Part shown: piece after piece, positions 15,579 through 24,220 of the stretch
Position numbering within the stretch: position 1 is the first letter of the stretch
How the letters are laid out: each line of letters begins with the position of its first letter
Source: Tatumella morbirosei
Lineage (GTDB): Bacteria > Pseudomonadota > Gammaproteobacteria > Enterobacterales > Enterobacteriaceae
Direction of reading: 5' to 3'
Length of the DNA: 64,000 nt
Assembly (NCBI RefSeq): GCF_000757425.2
Contig: NZ_JPKR02000003.1
Location: forward strand, 310,001 to 374,000
Program-made: the position numbers and the translations under genes
The notes under the pieces: generated by a model
Databases searched by the model: none
What the model was told of the DNA's origin: nothing
Seen by the model: the letters and a program-made list of their open reading frames with translations, nothing else

Positions 15579-16901
15579 TCAGTTTTCTGTCGTTCCTTGC
15601 TGCCAAACACACTGACCGTTTACCCATGTCTGAAGAATGTTACGTTCATCTCCGAGTGTCATCAGGACAAACAGCTGTTCATAAATGTCCTTACTGTTAC
15701 TGCTCCGCATTGCCTGTAAAGGCGTTGCCTGTAAATCAATCACGATAAAATCAGCTTCTTTACCCTGGCCGAAATTACCAATCTGCTGGTGCAAATCCAG
15801 TGCATGCGCCCCTCCCAGAGTGGCATGATAAAAGGCTTCACAGGCATTAAACTTGTAATTTTGCAGTTGCTGAACTTTATAGGCATCACCCAGGGTACGT
15901 AGCAGACTAAAACTGGTCCCTGCACCGACATCTGTCCCCATCCCTACCGGTATTCTTTGTTGCCGGGCTCGTTTAAGATTGAATAAACCACTCCCCAGAA
16001 ACAGATTCGAGGTCGGACAGAACGAGATGGATGATTTCGTTTCCTGCAGGCAATCCCACTCTGAATCCTGCAGATGAATACAGTGCGCAAACACACAACG
16101 TTTACCTGTCAGCTTATGATGATGATAGACCCCCAGATAACTGCTCTGCTCCGGGAAAAGTTCACTGACCCATTCCGTCTCGCGGAGATTTTCACTCAGA
16201 TGGGTTTGCATCCATACCCCCGGATATTTGTTACGTAAATCGCCGGCTTTTTTTAATAATTCCGGTGATGAGGTAGGTGCAAAGCGAGGGGTAATGGCAT
16301 ATCCCAGTCGGCCTTTACCATGCCAGCGTTCTATTAAGGTCTGTGTTTGTGCGGCGCTTTGTTCTGGGGTTTCCAGTAAATTTTCCGGCGCATGACGATC
16401 CATCATGACTTTCCCTGCAATCAGCCGCATCGTGTATTTCTCCGCCTCTGCGAACAGCGCATCCACAGACTGGGGATGAACGGAAGCAAATACCAGAGCA
16501 GTGGTGGTTCCATGGCTGAACAGCTGACGAATAAAGAATTCAGCCATCGCCGCTGCATGTTCCGGGTCACCGTACTGGCTCTCTACGGGGAAAGTGTATT
16601 GCTGTAACCATTCCAGCAGTTGTTCCCCATAAGCAGCAATCATTTCAGTCTGTGGATAGTGAATATGAGTATCAATAAATCCGGGCATAATAAGCTTGCC
16701 CTGTAAATCGGTGAATGCCGCATTTGCGGGGATCTGAGTGGTATCGCTCCAGGTAGTCAGTGAACATATTTTACCGTTGTCAGTCAGAAGTAGTCCGTCT
16801 GGCAGATAACGAAATTGTTCCGATATAGATTGGTTTTCGCCCGCAATATCTGCAAAATCAACGAATGCGCCGCGTATCGCCTGTAATCCTGGTTGAAACA
16901 T
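15579..16901 (-). CDS. guaD: guanine deaminase
   Basis: A 440-residue amidohydrolase converting guanine to xanthine and ammonia, close to E. coli GuaD (439). Zinc-site motifs are present: PGFIDTHIHYPQTEM (HxH), QTHLSEN, FAHCIHL and GMGTDVGAGTSFS. GTTTALVFASVHPQSVDALF is also conserved. ATG 16901, preceded by GAGGGA, is chosen; the frame extends to 16922 with non-family residues. The - strand sigma-54 promoter at 17061-17076 would give a leader of about 150 bases. It is convergent with hpxO, so the two enzymes probably feed purine nitrogen into metabolism under common control. Confidence 0.95.
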   Translation of the reverse strand: MFQPGLQAIRGAFVDFADIAGENQSISEQFRYLPDGLLLTDNGKICSLTTWSDTTQIPANAAFTDLQGKLIMPGFIDTHIHYPQTEMIAAYGEQLLEWLQQYTFPVESQYGDPEHAAAMAEFFIRQLFSHGTTTALVFASVHPQSVDALFAEAEKYTMRLIAGKVMMDRHAPENLLETPEQSAAQTQTLIERWHGKGRLGYAITPRFAPTSSPELLKKAGDLRNKYPGVWMQTHLSENLRETEWVSELFPEQSSYLGVYHHHKLTGKRCVFAHCIHLQDSEWDCLQETKSSISFCPTSNLFLGSGLFNLKRARQQRIPVGMGTDVGAGTSFSLLRTLGDAYKVQQLQNYKFNACEAFYHATLGGAHALDLHQQIGNFGQGKEADFIVIDLQATPLQAMRSSNSKDIYEQLFVLMTLGDERNILQTWVNGQCVWQQGTTEN

Positions 16902-17060
16902 ATATTCCCTCTGTAACTCCACGATAACCTTCGTGGATGGGTAAAATTAAAATACGATAAGTGCCGGTTTACCCGGCGAGAATGCTGATGAGGGTTCCCT
17001 GACAGTGGCGGATTCCCCCTCATCTGTAATCACCAATCTATTCACTACAGTCATCAGTAT

Positions 17061-17076
17061 TGCAATCACTGTGCCA
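17061..17076 (-). promoter_or_regulatory. sigma-54 promoter of guaD
   Basis: On the - strand TGGCACAGTGATTGCA, with GG and GC ten bases apart: a near-perfect match to TGGCACG-N4-TTGCA. The guaD start codon is 160 bases downstream. Confidence 0.7.
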
Positions 17077-17215
17077 GCCAGTAATTTTTAAAATTCTCTA
17101 TAATTCATTAAGATATGATTTTCTTCTTCGGATAAATCAATTTTTCTCCACTGATTCATGTGCAATCGTTTGCGCCTCTCTGCAACAGAGCATTGCGATT
17201 ATTTTGTGAACAATA

Positions 17216-17261
17216 ATTACAGTAATCACTAAAAAATCATTACCGTAATAACTAAAAAACC
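17216..17261. repeat. two tandem 23-base repeats each with an ATTACnGTAAT dyad
   Basis: 17216-17238 starts ATTACAGTAAT and 17239-17261 starts ATTACCGTAAT. Each is followed by (C/A)ACTAAAAAA(T/C)C, 19 of 23 bases being identical. Two perfectly symmetric sites on the same face (23-base spacing) look like a cooperative operator. They lie 140 bases upstream of guaD's promoter and 155 upstream of ydfG. Confidence 0.55.
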
Positions 17262-17414
17262 TATCAGTTACGCACCATTGCGTTAATTTCCGCACCTTTA
17301 TGGGGCATTCGCCCACATCCGTTTACCGCCAATGAATAACGATTAAGAAGCATAGTTGGTCTATCAATGCTATGTTTTAATCTGTCATCAAGTAACTGAA
17401 CAATAGGTGTGGAT

Positions 17415-18161
17415 ATGATTATTCTTGTCACAGGTGCAACAGCAGGATTTGGTGAAACGATTACTGCCCGTTTTATCGACGCAGGCCATAAAGTTATCGC
17501 GACGGGCCGCCGGACGGAACGTTTGGAAAAACTAAAAGAAAAATATGGCGACAAGGTGTTACCACTACAACTGGACGTCAGGGACCGTGAGGCCATCGAA
17601 CAGGCTATCAGCCAGCTACCTGCAGAATGGCAGGCAATAGACATTCTGGTCAATAATGCAGGTCTGGCACTGGGCATGGAACCTGCACAGAAAGCCAACC
17701 CGGATGACTGGGAAACTATGATTGATACCAATGCTAAAGGAGTGGTACTGGTTACCCATGCTGTATTACCTGGCATGGTCTCCCGGAATAAAGGTCATGT
17801 TATTAATATTGGCTCTACTGCAGGTAGCTGGCCGTACCAGGGAGGCAATGTCTACGGTGCGACAAAAGCTTTTGTGCGTCAGTTCAGCCTGAACCTGCGT
17901 ACTGATTTACATGGCACTGCGGTTCGTGTGACCAATATCGAACCCGGCCTGGTGGGTGGTACCGAGTTTTCCAATGTGCGTTTCAAAGGCGATGACAGTA
18001 AAGCCAGTTCTGTCTATGACGGTACTAAGGCGCTGACACCGGAAGATGTCACGGAAGCGGTATACTGGGTTTCTTCCCTGCCCGACCACGTAAACATCAA
18101 TACTCTGGAAATGATGCCCGTCTGTCAAACCTATGGTGGGCTGAAGGTTGCAAAACAGTAA
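17415..18161 (+). CDS. ydfG: NADP-dependent 3-hydroxy acid dehydrogenase YdfG
   Basis: A 248-residue short-chain dehydrogenase, the same length as E. coli YdfG, which oxidises L-allo-threonine, serine and 3-hydroxypropionate and reduces malonic semialdehyde. It has the cofactor motif VTGATAGFGE, NNAGLALG, and the catalytic Ser in NIGSTAGSW with YGATK (YxxxK) downstream. RHS-type Arg residues after VIATGRR fit NADP preference. ATG 17415 is preferred to the GTG at 17409 because it matches the family start (MIxLVTGATAGFG) and places AGGTG 7 bases upstream. It is monocistronic. Confidence 0.95.
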   Translation: MIILVTGATAGFGETITARFIDAGHKVIATGRRTERLEKLKEKYGDKVLPLQLDVRDREAIEQAISQLPAEWQAIDILVNNAGLALGMEPAQKANPDDWETMIDTNAKGVVLVTHAVLPGMVSRNKGHVINIGSTAGSWPYQGGNVYGATKAFVRQFSLNLRTDLHGTAVRVTNIEPGLVGGTEFSNVRFKGDDSKASSVYDGTKALTPEDVTEAVYWVSSLPDHVNINTLEMMPVCQTYGGLKVAKQ

Positions 18162-18221
18162 CCTCTGACAGTGGTTCACTGCATTGTGATTAACCATTGT
18201 AAAATGCCTGGTCATAGTATC

Positions 18222-18250
18222 GCCGGTAAAAGTGTTATACTTTTGCCGGC
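18222..18250. repeat. 12-bp stem-loop between ydfG and ynfB
   Basis: GCCGGTAAAAGT (18222-18233) pairs with ACTTTTGCCGGC (18239-18250) through one G-U wobble around loop GTTAT. It lacks a T tail. It may act as a transcript-end stabiliser or terminator for ydfG, or as an operator. Confidence 0.6.
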
Positions 18251-18298
18251 CGGAACAGCAATGATGAGCTTTCCGAAAAACGATAAAAGGAAACCAAT

Positions 18299-18643
18299 AT
18301 GAAAATAACCTCAAAAATGTTGCCTGTTATTCTCAGTGCAGTCCTTGGGGGTGGATTTTTGGCCACTGTCACGGAAAGCCTGGCGGCAACCCAGCATATT
18401 GTTATCGATAACGGCAATAATGCGATGACGAAAGAGGAAGCCCGTCAAAGCCAACAGCAGTGGGATGATACACAGGCACTGCGCCATAAAATAAACCAGC
18501 GGGCAGAAAAAGAATTTAATAAAGCTGATAAAGCTTTTGATACCCGTGATAAATGTGAACAAAGCGAGAATCTTAACGCCTACTGGGAACCTAATACTCT
18601 GCGATGTCTTGATCGTCGTACCGGGCGTCCTGTCACTCCATAA
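18299..18643 (+). CDS. ynfB: exported DUF1283 protein YnfB
   Basis: A 114-residue protein with a signal peptide ending at [11 protein letters not shown]. The mature domain is strongly conserved with E. coli Ynf[25 protein letters not shown], then [27 protein letters not shown]. Two Cys could form a disulfide in the periplasm. Function unknown. It lies upstream of ynfD on the same strand with 44 bases between. Confidence 0.9.
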   Translation: MKITSKMLPVILSAVLGGGFLATVTESLAATQHIVIDNGNNAMTKEEARQSQQQWDDTQALRHKINQRAEKEFNKADKAFDTRDKCEQSENLNAYWEPNTLRCLDRRTGRPVTP

Positions 18644-18687
18644 TCCTTATTTGGGGGGCAGTTTTTATCAGCATAAAGGAGCTAAGT

Positions 18688-18948
18688 ATGAAAAAGTCAG
18701 TTCTGTTAACCAGTGCGTTGTTGTTGGCTTTCCCGTTGCTGGCACAGGCATCCTGTGAATCAGTGAAAGCGGATATCAGTAAAAAGATTATTGCGAACGG
18801 AGTTCCTGAATCGGGATTCAGCCTGGATATTGTGCCGAGTGATCAGGCCGATCAACAGGATGGTCAGGTCGTGGGTCATTGCCAGAATGATACCCAGAAA
18901 ATTGTCTATAAACGTCTGGCCGATGACGCTGGTACTCCGTCATCCTGA
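18688..18948 (+). CDS. ynfD: exported DUF1161 protein YnfD
   Basis: An 86-residue protein with a signal peptide (LLTSALLLAFPLLAQA-SC) and the DUF1161 pattern SCESVKADISKKIIANGVPESGFSL, then VVGHCQNDTQKIVYKR, as in E. coli YnfD. The mature protein begins with Cys, which could be paired with the Cys in GHC. A strong AAGGAGC precedes ATG 18688. The C-terminal tail is shorter than in E. coli. Function unknown. Confidence 0.9.
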   Translation: MKKSVLLTSALLLAFPLLAQASCESVKADISKKIIANGVPESGFSLDIVPSDQADQQDGQVVGHCQNDTQKIVYKRLADDAGTPSS

Positions 18949-18999
18949 CAGCAGCCAGCAGGAACATCGCCGGTGTTCCTGCTGACCTCCGCCCTGCCT

Positions 19000-19680
19000 T
19001 TAAATACGATACGTCGGCTCGTGAAGCCGTGACAAATCAAGATATTTAGTTAAATCACGTTGCTCAGCCCTGGGCAAATAGGGTATTTCTCCGAGCAGTG
19101 GTGCCCCAAGATGTTTTTTTAATACAGCAATAATACTGGCATATTCGGCCAGCCCCGGGTTAATGCGGTTAGCCACCCAGCCACATAATGATAATCCATC
19201 GCTAATTATCGATTCCGCGGTCAACAAAGCATGGTTGATACAACCCAGTTTGATGCCCACCACCAGTACCACCGGTAGGTTCTGACTGATCACCCAGTCA
19301 GAAAGTGGTTGTTCATTATTCATCAGGCAATGCCAGCCACCGGTACCTTCGATTATCACCTGCTCAGCCTGCCGACTTAAATCTGCCAGACCCCGGCTCA
19401 GCACACTGTAGTCGACACGGCAGCCCGGACTGGTACTGATTTCATCGCCTTCCAGCGCAAATGGGTTAATACTCTGGTATGGCAAATCCAGTGAAGACGC
19501 CTGTTGCAGCAACAGTGCATCATTGTTACGCATCCCTTCGTCCGTCCTTCTGGCATTTTTCGCGACCGGTTTGTAACCGACACATTTTATCCCCTGCTGT
19601 GTCGCCGCCTGTAATAATGCCAGTGATACAACGGTTTTACCCACGGCGGTATCCGTGCCTGTAATAAACACTCTTTTCAC
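19000..19680 (-). CDS. bioD2: dethiobiotin synthetase BioD2 (YnfK)
   Basis: A 226-residue ATP-dependent enzyme closing the ureido ring of dethiobiotin in biotin synthesis. The P-loop is FITGTDTAVGKTVVSLALL. A VGYKPVAKNA strand, EGTGGWHCLMNNE and GWVANRINP follow. It is the stand-alone paralogue found beside mlc in enterics rather than the bioD of the bio operon. As in E. coli, mlc lies upstream on the same strand, 99 bases away. Confidence 0.9.
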   Translation of the reverse strand: MKRVFITGTDTAVGKTVVSLALLQAATQQGIKCVGYKPVAKNARRTDEGMRNNDALLLQQASSLDLPYQSINPFALEGDEISTSPGCRVDYSVLSRGLADLSRQAEQVIIEGTGGWHCLMNNEQPLSDWVISQNLPVVLVVGIKLGCINHALLTAESIISDGLSLCGWVANRINPGLAEYASIIAVLKKHLGAPLLGEIPYLPRAEQRDLTKYLDLSRLHEPTYRI

Positions 19681-19779
19681 GTATGCTCCCAGGATTCACC
19701 AGTACGTTTTCAAAAATACAGAACGCATTCTAGGTTACTGAACAACATCATGAATTGCGCTAACGCAAGTTTAAGCCAG

Positions 19780-21003
19780 CTATCCCTGCAAAAGCCTGAG
19801 CAATAATTCGCCACTGTATAAGGCATCCTTAATCAGGGCCGTACCCGGCAAGGTTCCGGGGGTGTTGAATTCGGCAGCCCGCAGGCTCACCTGTCGACTG
19901 TAAGCAGGTAAGGCTTTACTGCTAATCGCGGCAGTGATCGCCGGATACAGAATTTCTGCTGCACTATTCAAGGGAGAACCGATAAGAATATATTGTGGAT
20001 TGAAGATGTTGACCATAAACGCCAGACTGCGGCCAACATGCTGCCCAGCCTGAGTTATAATGTCACAGGCCAGAGGGTCACCGTCCATGGCAGCACGACA
20101 AAGCCAGCGAATATCCCTTTCCTCGCAGTGCTGGTTTAACAGACTGTCAGGCATCGAGTGCAACTGTTCTTCTGCCTGTTGCAGCAAACTTTCAGTGCCC
20201 ACCACCGTTTCCAGGCACCCCTGATTTCCGCAATAACATGGCCGGCCACGGATATCGACTTGTGTATGACCTATCTCCACCAGCGCAGAACTGTTTTTAT
20301 GTAAAAGTTGCCCGGAAGTGATCACTGCGGCACCAACCTGTTTGTCCAGGACCAGCAGGATAGCATCCCGGACACCTCTGGCGGCACCGAAGTAATGCTC
20401 CGCCAGCATTCTGGCCGGGATGTCATGCTGGATGTAGACTTTCAGCCCGGTACGGCGGCTCAGACTCTGTGCCAGAGGAATCTCTTCTTCCTGATAATCG
20501 GGTAACCGGTGCACCACCCCACTGCGGGCATTAATCAGCCCGGGGAGCGTAATAGTGATAGCGGTCAGTCTTTCCAGCACGGAATAATGACGGCTAAAAA
20601 AATGTTCAACTGCATTGATCATAACCACTGTCAGTGGAGTGGAAGGATCATCAGGGAAATCAATTACCCCTCCGGTCACCGTTTTGCCACTCAGATCGCG
20701 CAGAGTCATTAACAGACTGTGGTTTTGCAGACGGATAGACAGAAAATGCCAGCCTTCACAGTCCAGCTCCAGTCCTGTCGCGGGTCGCCCCCGGTGACCC
20801 GGATCAGACATTTCACATTCACGGACCAGATGTGCTTCCATCATCTCACGGACAATCTTAGTAATACTTGCCGGAGCGAGTTGGGCCAGTTTCGAAAGTT
20901 CAATTCGTGATACCGGCCCGTGCTGATCAATCAGGCGATATACGACGCCCGCATTAATCTGCTTGATATGATCAATATGTCCAGGCTGGCTTTCTTCAAA
21001 CAC
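19780..21003 (-). CDS. mlc: ROK-family repressor Mlc
   Basis: A 407-residue repressor of sugar phosphotransferase genes (ptsG, ptsHI, manXYZ, malT in E. coli), sequestered by EIICB-Glc during glucose uptake. The N-terminal helix-turn-helix is SRIELSKLAQLAPASITKIVREM. The ROK domain carries the zinc site EIGHTQVDIRGRPCYCGNQGCLE. The C-terminus ends LLLRLLQG as in E. coli Mlc (406). The start is GTG 21003, as in E. coli. A candidate Mlc operator lies at 21021-21040, 18 bases upstream, consistent with the known autoregulation. Confidence 0.95.
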   Translation of the reverse strand: MFEESQPGHIDHIKQINAGVVYRLIDQHGPVSRIELSKLAQLAPASITKIVREMMEAHLVRECEMSDPGHRGRPATGLELDCEGWHFLSIRLQNHSLLMTLRDLSGKTVTGGVIDFPDDPSTPLTVVMINAVEHFFSRHYSVLERLTAITITLPGLINARSGVVHRLPDYQEEEIPLAQSLSRRTGLKVYIQHDIPARMLAEHYFGAARGVRDAILLVLDKQVGAAVITSGQLLHKNSSALVEIGHTQVDIRGRPCYCGNQGCLETVVGTESLLQQAEEQLHSMPDSLLNQHCEERDIRWLCRAAMDGDPLACDIITQAGQHVGRSLAFMVNIFNPQYILIGSPLNSAAEILYPAITAAISSKALPAYSRQVSLRAAEFNTPGTLPGTALIKDALYSGELLLRLLQG

Positions 21004-21020
21004 TCACCGCCCCTTTGTTT

Positions 21021-21040
21021 TTATTCACTAACCGAAATAA
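21021..21040. promoter_or_regulatory. candidate Mlc operator (autoregulatory)
   Basis: On the - strand TTATTTCGGTTAGTGAATAA, a quasi-palindrome with the TTATTTC...GAATAA arms of known Mlc sites. It lies just upstream of the mlc start codon. Confidence 0.5.
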
Positions 21041-21120
21041 AAAGAGTATGAGGTTTTCTGCTAACGTATACGTCAGGGAGCAGTGTAAATGTGACTGAGT
21101 TCACAGAAGAATTGAGACAG

Positions 21121-22011
21121 TCAGTTTACCGAGGACATGAGTTCCAACATATGCCGGAGAGGTGCTGTAATTTGCCGCTGTGCTGACCAGACTAACCAAA
21201 CCTCAGAACGGGCATCCGGTTCCGTCAATTCCAGCCAGACAATTTCATTGAGCTTGGCACGGCGAAATGACGCTGGAAGTATAGAAACCCCAAGCCCGGT
21301 CGCCACCAGGCCAAGTATGGCTATCGCATCTTCAACTTCCAGAGTGATATTTGGGGTAATCTGATAACGAAGCAATAAGCCGAGAATTTCTCCGTGAAGT
21401 GCCGTGCCACCCTGGTGATCAAAGAATACAAAAGGCTCATCGCGCAAATCGGTCACTGAGATTTTACGCTGTCCTGCCAGCGGGTGGTCACGATGAACAA
21501 CCGCATACATGGCTTCCTTTTGCAGCAGGCAATACTGCATATCATCCGGGAGTTCAGTATTACGCATGATTGCCAGATCCAGTCTGCCTTCCTGTAACGG
21601 CACCAGGAGCTGACGACTGTTCATTTCCTGCATATGAAGATGCACATCCGGATATGCCAGTCGGTATTGATAAACCACTTCGGAAATACGCTTAATCAGA
21701 GGGGCTGATGAGGTAAAGCCGAGCCTCAACTCACCGCTGTCGCCATAATGTAACCGGGAGGCTCGTTCGCTGGCCTGTTTCACCTGGGCAAGAATGGCAC
21801 GCGCATCGTTCAGAAATTGTTTACCGGCCGATGTCAGTTCAACCTTCCGGTTATTACGGGCAAATAATCGTGCATCAACGGTCTCTTCCAGTTGGCGTAT
21901 TTGCTGGCTCAGCGGTGGTTGTGAAATATTCAGCCGACTGGCCGCCCGTCCGAAATGCAGCTCTTCTGCCACGGCGATGAAGTAACGTAAGTGCCTCAGT
22001 TCAAGATTCAT
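21121..22011 (-). CDS. ynfL: LysR-family regulator YnfL
   Basis: A 296-residue LysR regulator. The N-terminal winged helix covers LRHLRYFIAVAEELHFGRAASRLNISQPPLSQQIRQLEE. The effector domain has LRLGFTSSAPLIKRI and FVFFDHQGGTALH. Length and divergence from ynfM match E. coli ynfL. The ynfM gene at 22104 is its probable target; the effector is unknown. Confidence 0.9.
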   Translation of the reverse strand: MNLELRHLRYFIAVAEELHFGRAASRLNISQPPLSQQIRQLEETVDARLFARNNRKVELTSAGKQFLNDARAILAQVKQASERASRLHYGDSGELRLGFTSSAPLIKRISEVVYQYRLAYPDVHLHMQEMNSRQLLVPLQEGRLDLAIMRNTELPDDMQYCLLQKEAMYAVVHRDHPLAGQRKISVTDLRDEPFVFFDHQGGTALHGEILGLLLRYQITPNITLEVEDAIAILGLVATGLGVSILPASFRRAKLNEIVWLELTEPDARSEVWLVWSAQRQITAPLRHMLELMSSVN

Positions 22012-22103
22012 ATGTTTAGAATATTATTTGAGATTATTAATATATTAGACAACTTATTTAGCTTTTTCTAGAGTGAACGGATATCAATCACTGAGGAATG
22101 TTC

Positions 22104-23366
22104 ATGAACAGCACGACCCGGGCGACTACGCTTCCGTCAGCGGAAGAAGAGAGTCCTGCCCAACGCAGCGGTAAATCCCCTTATATCACCCGCGGCACTT
22201 CGTCTTTTATCCAGGTTACCGTAGCACTTTTTTCCGCCGGCCTTGCCACTTTTGCCCAACTCTATTGCGTTCAGCCAATATTGCCGGTGCTTTCCCATCA
22301 GTTTGATATTTCTCCTGCACTTAGCTCAGTATCACTCTCTGTTTCAACGGCTTTTATGGCTCTGGGCCTGTTAATCACCGGAGCCATTTCCGATGCGATT
22401 GGGCGTAAACCGATGATGGTAAGTGCACTCCTGTTAGCAGCCTGCTGTACTCTGGCATCAGGGCTGATGACCAGCTGGACAGGCATACTTATCATGCGGG
22501 CACTGATTGGTCTGTCTCTCAGTGGGGTGGCTGCAGTGGCGATGACCTACCTCAGTGAAGAAATTCACCCCGGCGTGCTGGCCTTTACCATGGGGCTCTA
22601 TATCAGCGGTAACTCTATCGGTGGGATGAGTGGCCGTCTGCTAACGGGTGTGATTACCGATTTTTTTAACTGGCGGATAGCTATCCTCAGTATTGGTTGT
22701 TGTGCTCTGGCAGCCGCGTTTATGTTCTGGAAAATCTTACCTGATTCCAGGCATTTCAGAGCAGTGCGCTTACGGCCGAAAGTATTGCTGATTAACTTCA
22801 GACTCCATTTCCGTGATAAAGGTTTACCGTTACTGTTTCTTATCGGATTTCTGGTAATGGGGGCGTTTGTCACTTTGTTTAATTACATAGGTTACCGGTT
22901 ATTACATGCGCCCTATTCTATGAGCCAGGCTACCGTCGGATTAATTTCAGTAGTTTATCTGGCCGGGTCATGGAGTTCTCCTAAAGCAGGTGCGATGAGT
23001 GTGCGGTTTGGGCGTGGGCCGGTATTCTTATTTTCGACCGGTCTGATGCTGGCCGGCGTACTGATCACTCTGTTTTCCTCAGTGTGGATGATACTGCCAG
23101 GCTTGCTGATGTTCACCGGGGGATTCTTTGCGGCTCACTCTATTGCCAGCAGTTGGATTGGTGTTCGTGCTAAGCGGGCTAAAGGTCAGGCATCTTCAAT
23201 GTATCTGTTCAGTTACTACCTGGGTTCAAGCGTTGCAGGAACTTCCGGGGGGATCTTCTGGCGCCATTTCGGCTGGGCGGGCGTCAGCGGATTTATTTCT
23301 GTCCTGCTGATTCTGGCACTGTGTGTCGGTTACAAACTGATGCACAGAGTACAGCCTGCCCACTGA
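22104..23366 (+). CDS. ynfM: MFS transporter YnfM
   Basis: A 420-residue major-facilitator protein with 12 predicted helices, very close to E. coli YnfM, a putative drug or arabinose efflux pump. Signature segments are LYCVQPILPVLS, ISDAIGRKPMMV (motif A in loop 2-3), FTMGLYISGNSIGGMSGR and ASSWIGVRAKRAKGQASS. ATG 22104 is chosen because the GAGG at 22093 is correctly spaced for it, and only two bases from the ATG at 22098. It is divergent from ynfL. Confidence 0.9.
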   Translation: MNSTTRATTLPSAEEESPAQRSGKSPYITRGTSSFIQVTVALFSAGLATFAQLYCVQPILPVLSHQFDISPALSSVSLSVSTAFMALGLLITGAISDAIGRKPMMVSALLLAACCTLASGLMTSWTGILIMRALIGLSLSGVAAVAMTYLSEEIHPGVLAFTMGLYISGNSIGGMSGRLLTGVITDFFNWRIAILSIGCCALAAAFMFWKILPDSRHFRAVRLRPKVLLINFRLHFRDKGLPLLFLIGFLVMGAFVTLFNYIGYRLLHAPYSMSQATVGLISVVYLAGSWSSPKAGAMSVRFGRGPVFLFSTGLMLAGVLITLFSSVWMILPGLLMFTGGFFAAHSIASSWIGVRAKRAKGQASSMYLFSYYLGSSVAGTSGGIFWRHFGWAGVSGFISVLLILALCVGYKLMHRVQPAH

Positions 23367-23374
23367 TAATGTTC

Positions 23375-23406
23375 TGCTGCCGGTGATGTTCTGATTACCG
23401 GCAGCA
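23375..23406 (+). terminator. hairpin downstream of ynfM
   Basis: TGCTGCCGGT (23375-23384) pairs with ACCGGCAGCA (23397-23406) and is followed by AAA. A further GCTGCTGCCGGTAA copy at 23412-23425 could pair with the second arm instead. Confidence 0.5.
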
Positions 23407-23548
23407 AAACTGCTGCTGCCGGTAATTTCACCGCGGAATAATTTTGATTAAAATTATACTACTTATTATACCTTTCCTTGCCCCGTTCAATGTAACATGT
23501 CTATAACATTCATACTGGCACTGCTTCAGTGCAGACGGAGAACGCGTT

Positions 23549-24106
23549 ATGCCGGCTTTCCCGAATAAATATCAACTCTGGCAAATTCGTCTGCACTGGC
23601 TGACACTGCTATTACTCATCATCGTTTACAGCACTATTGAGTTACGAGGGTTTGCAATCCGCGGTTCGTGGCAAGGTAAAGCGATTATAGTGACTCATTT
23701 TAGTTGCGGTGTGCTGGTATTTGCGGTGATGTGTGCCCGGCTGCTACTCCGCTATCGTTACCCTGCACCACCGGTAACCCCTCCACTAAAACGATGGCAA
23801 CAGCTACTTTCATCTCTGGCCCACAAACTCCTGTATCTGTTATTTCTGATTTTGCCGGTGCTTGGGGTTTATTCCCGCTATGTCCGGGGACAGCAATGGT
23901 TAGTGTTTGGTGTTGCTATGCCGGTCTCTGATCATCCGGACTTTAGTCTTAGCCGGCAGATCATCCACTGGCATGAAACACTGGCTAACCTCGGCTACTG
24001 GCTTATCGGTGTTCATGCATTGGCTGCTCTGGCGCACCATTTTCTGTTCCGGGATGATACGCTGTTGAGAATGGTGCCTGCGCGACGTCATTCTCCGCGT
24101 CAGTAA
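23549..24106 (+). CDS. cybB: cytochrome b561
   Basis: A 185-residue four-helix membrane cytochrome, with the length and motifs of E. coli CybB, a superoxide:ubiquinone oxidoreductase. Heme-ligand His residues lie in IRLHWLTLLL (helix 1), VTHFSCGVLV (helix 2), IIHWHETLANLGYWLIGVHALAALAHH (helices 3-4). ATG 23549 directly follows an AGA-rich leader (GGAGAA 7-12 bases upstream). Confidence 0.9.
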   Translation: MPAFPNKYQLWQIRLHWLTLLLLIIVYSTIELRGFAIRGSWQGKAIIVTHFSCGVLVFAVMCARLLLRYRYPAPPVTPPLKRWQQLLSSLAHKLLYLLFLILPVLGVYSRYVRGQQWLVFGVAMPVSDHPDFSLSRQIIHWHETLANLGYWLIGVHALAALAHHFLFRDDTLLRMVPARRHSPRQ

Positions 24107-24220
24107 CTCATTTTTGCAGGAGATAAGGTGAATTAAGGGTTTAATCCTGCCGTTAATTTCGTCACAATAGCAGCACAATGTGAGCCAGATCACTTTTTGC
24201 TGAGGAAAATCCATTATCTT

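Larger units (their letters stand above)
16902..17414. other. guaD/ydfG divergent control region
   Basis: 513 bases without a gene. It contains the guaD sigma-54 promoter at 17061-17076, the dyad repeats at 17216-17261, and the ydfG leader. The stretch 17080-17160 is AT-rich and could be bent. A TGCAA-N4-TTGCG dyad lies at about 17162-17175. Confidence 0.6.

Noticed and set aside
17264-17776. 170-codon open frame on the - strand over the start of ydfG
   Set aside because: It is the antisense shadow of a strongly conserved dehydrogenase and has no family resemblance.
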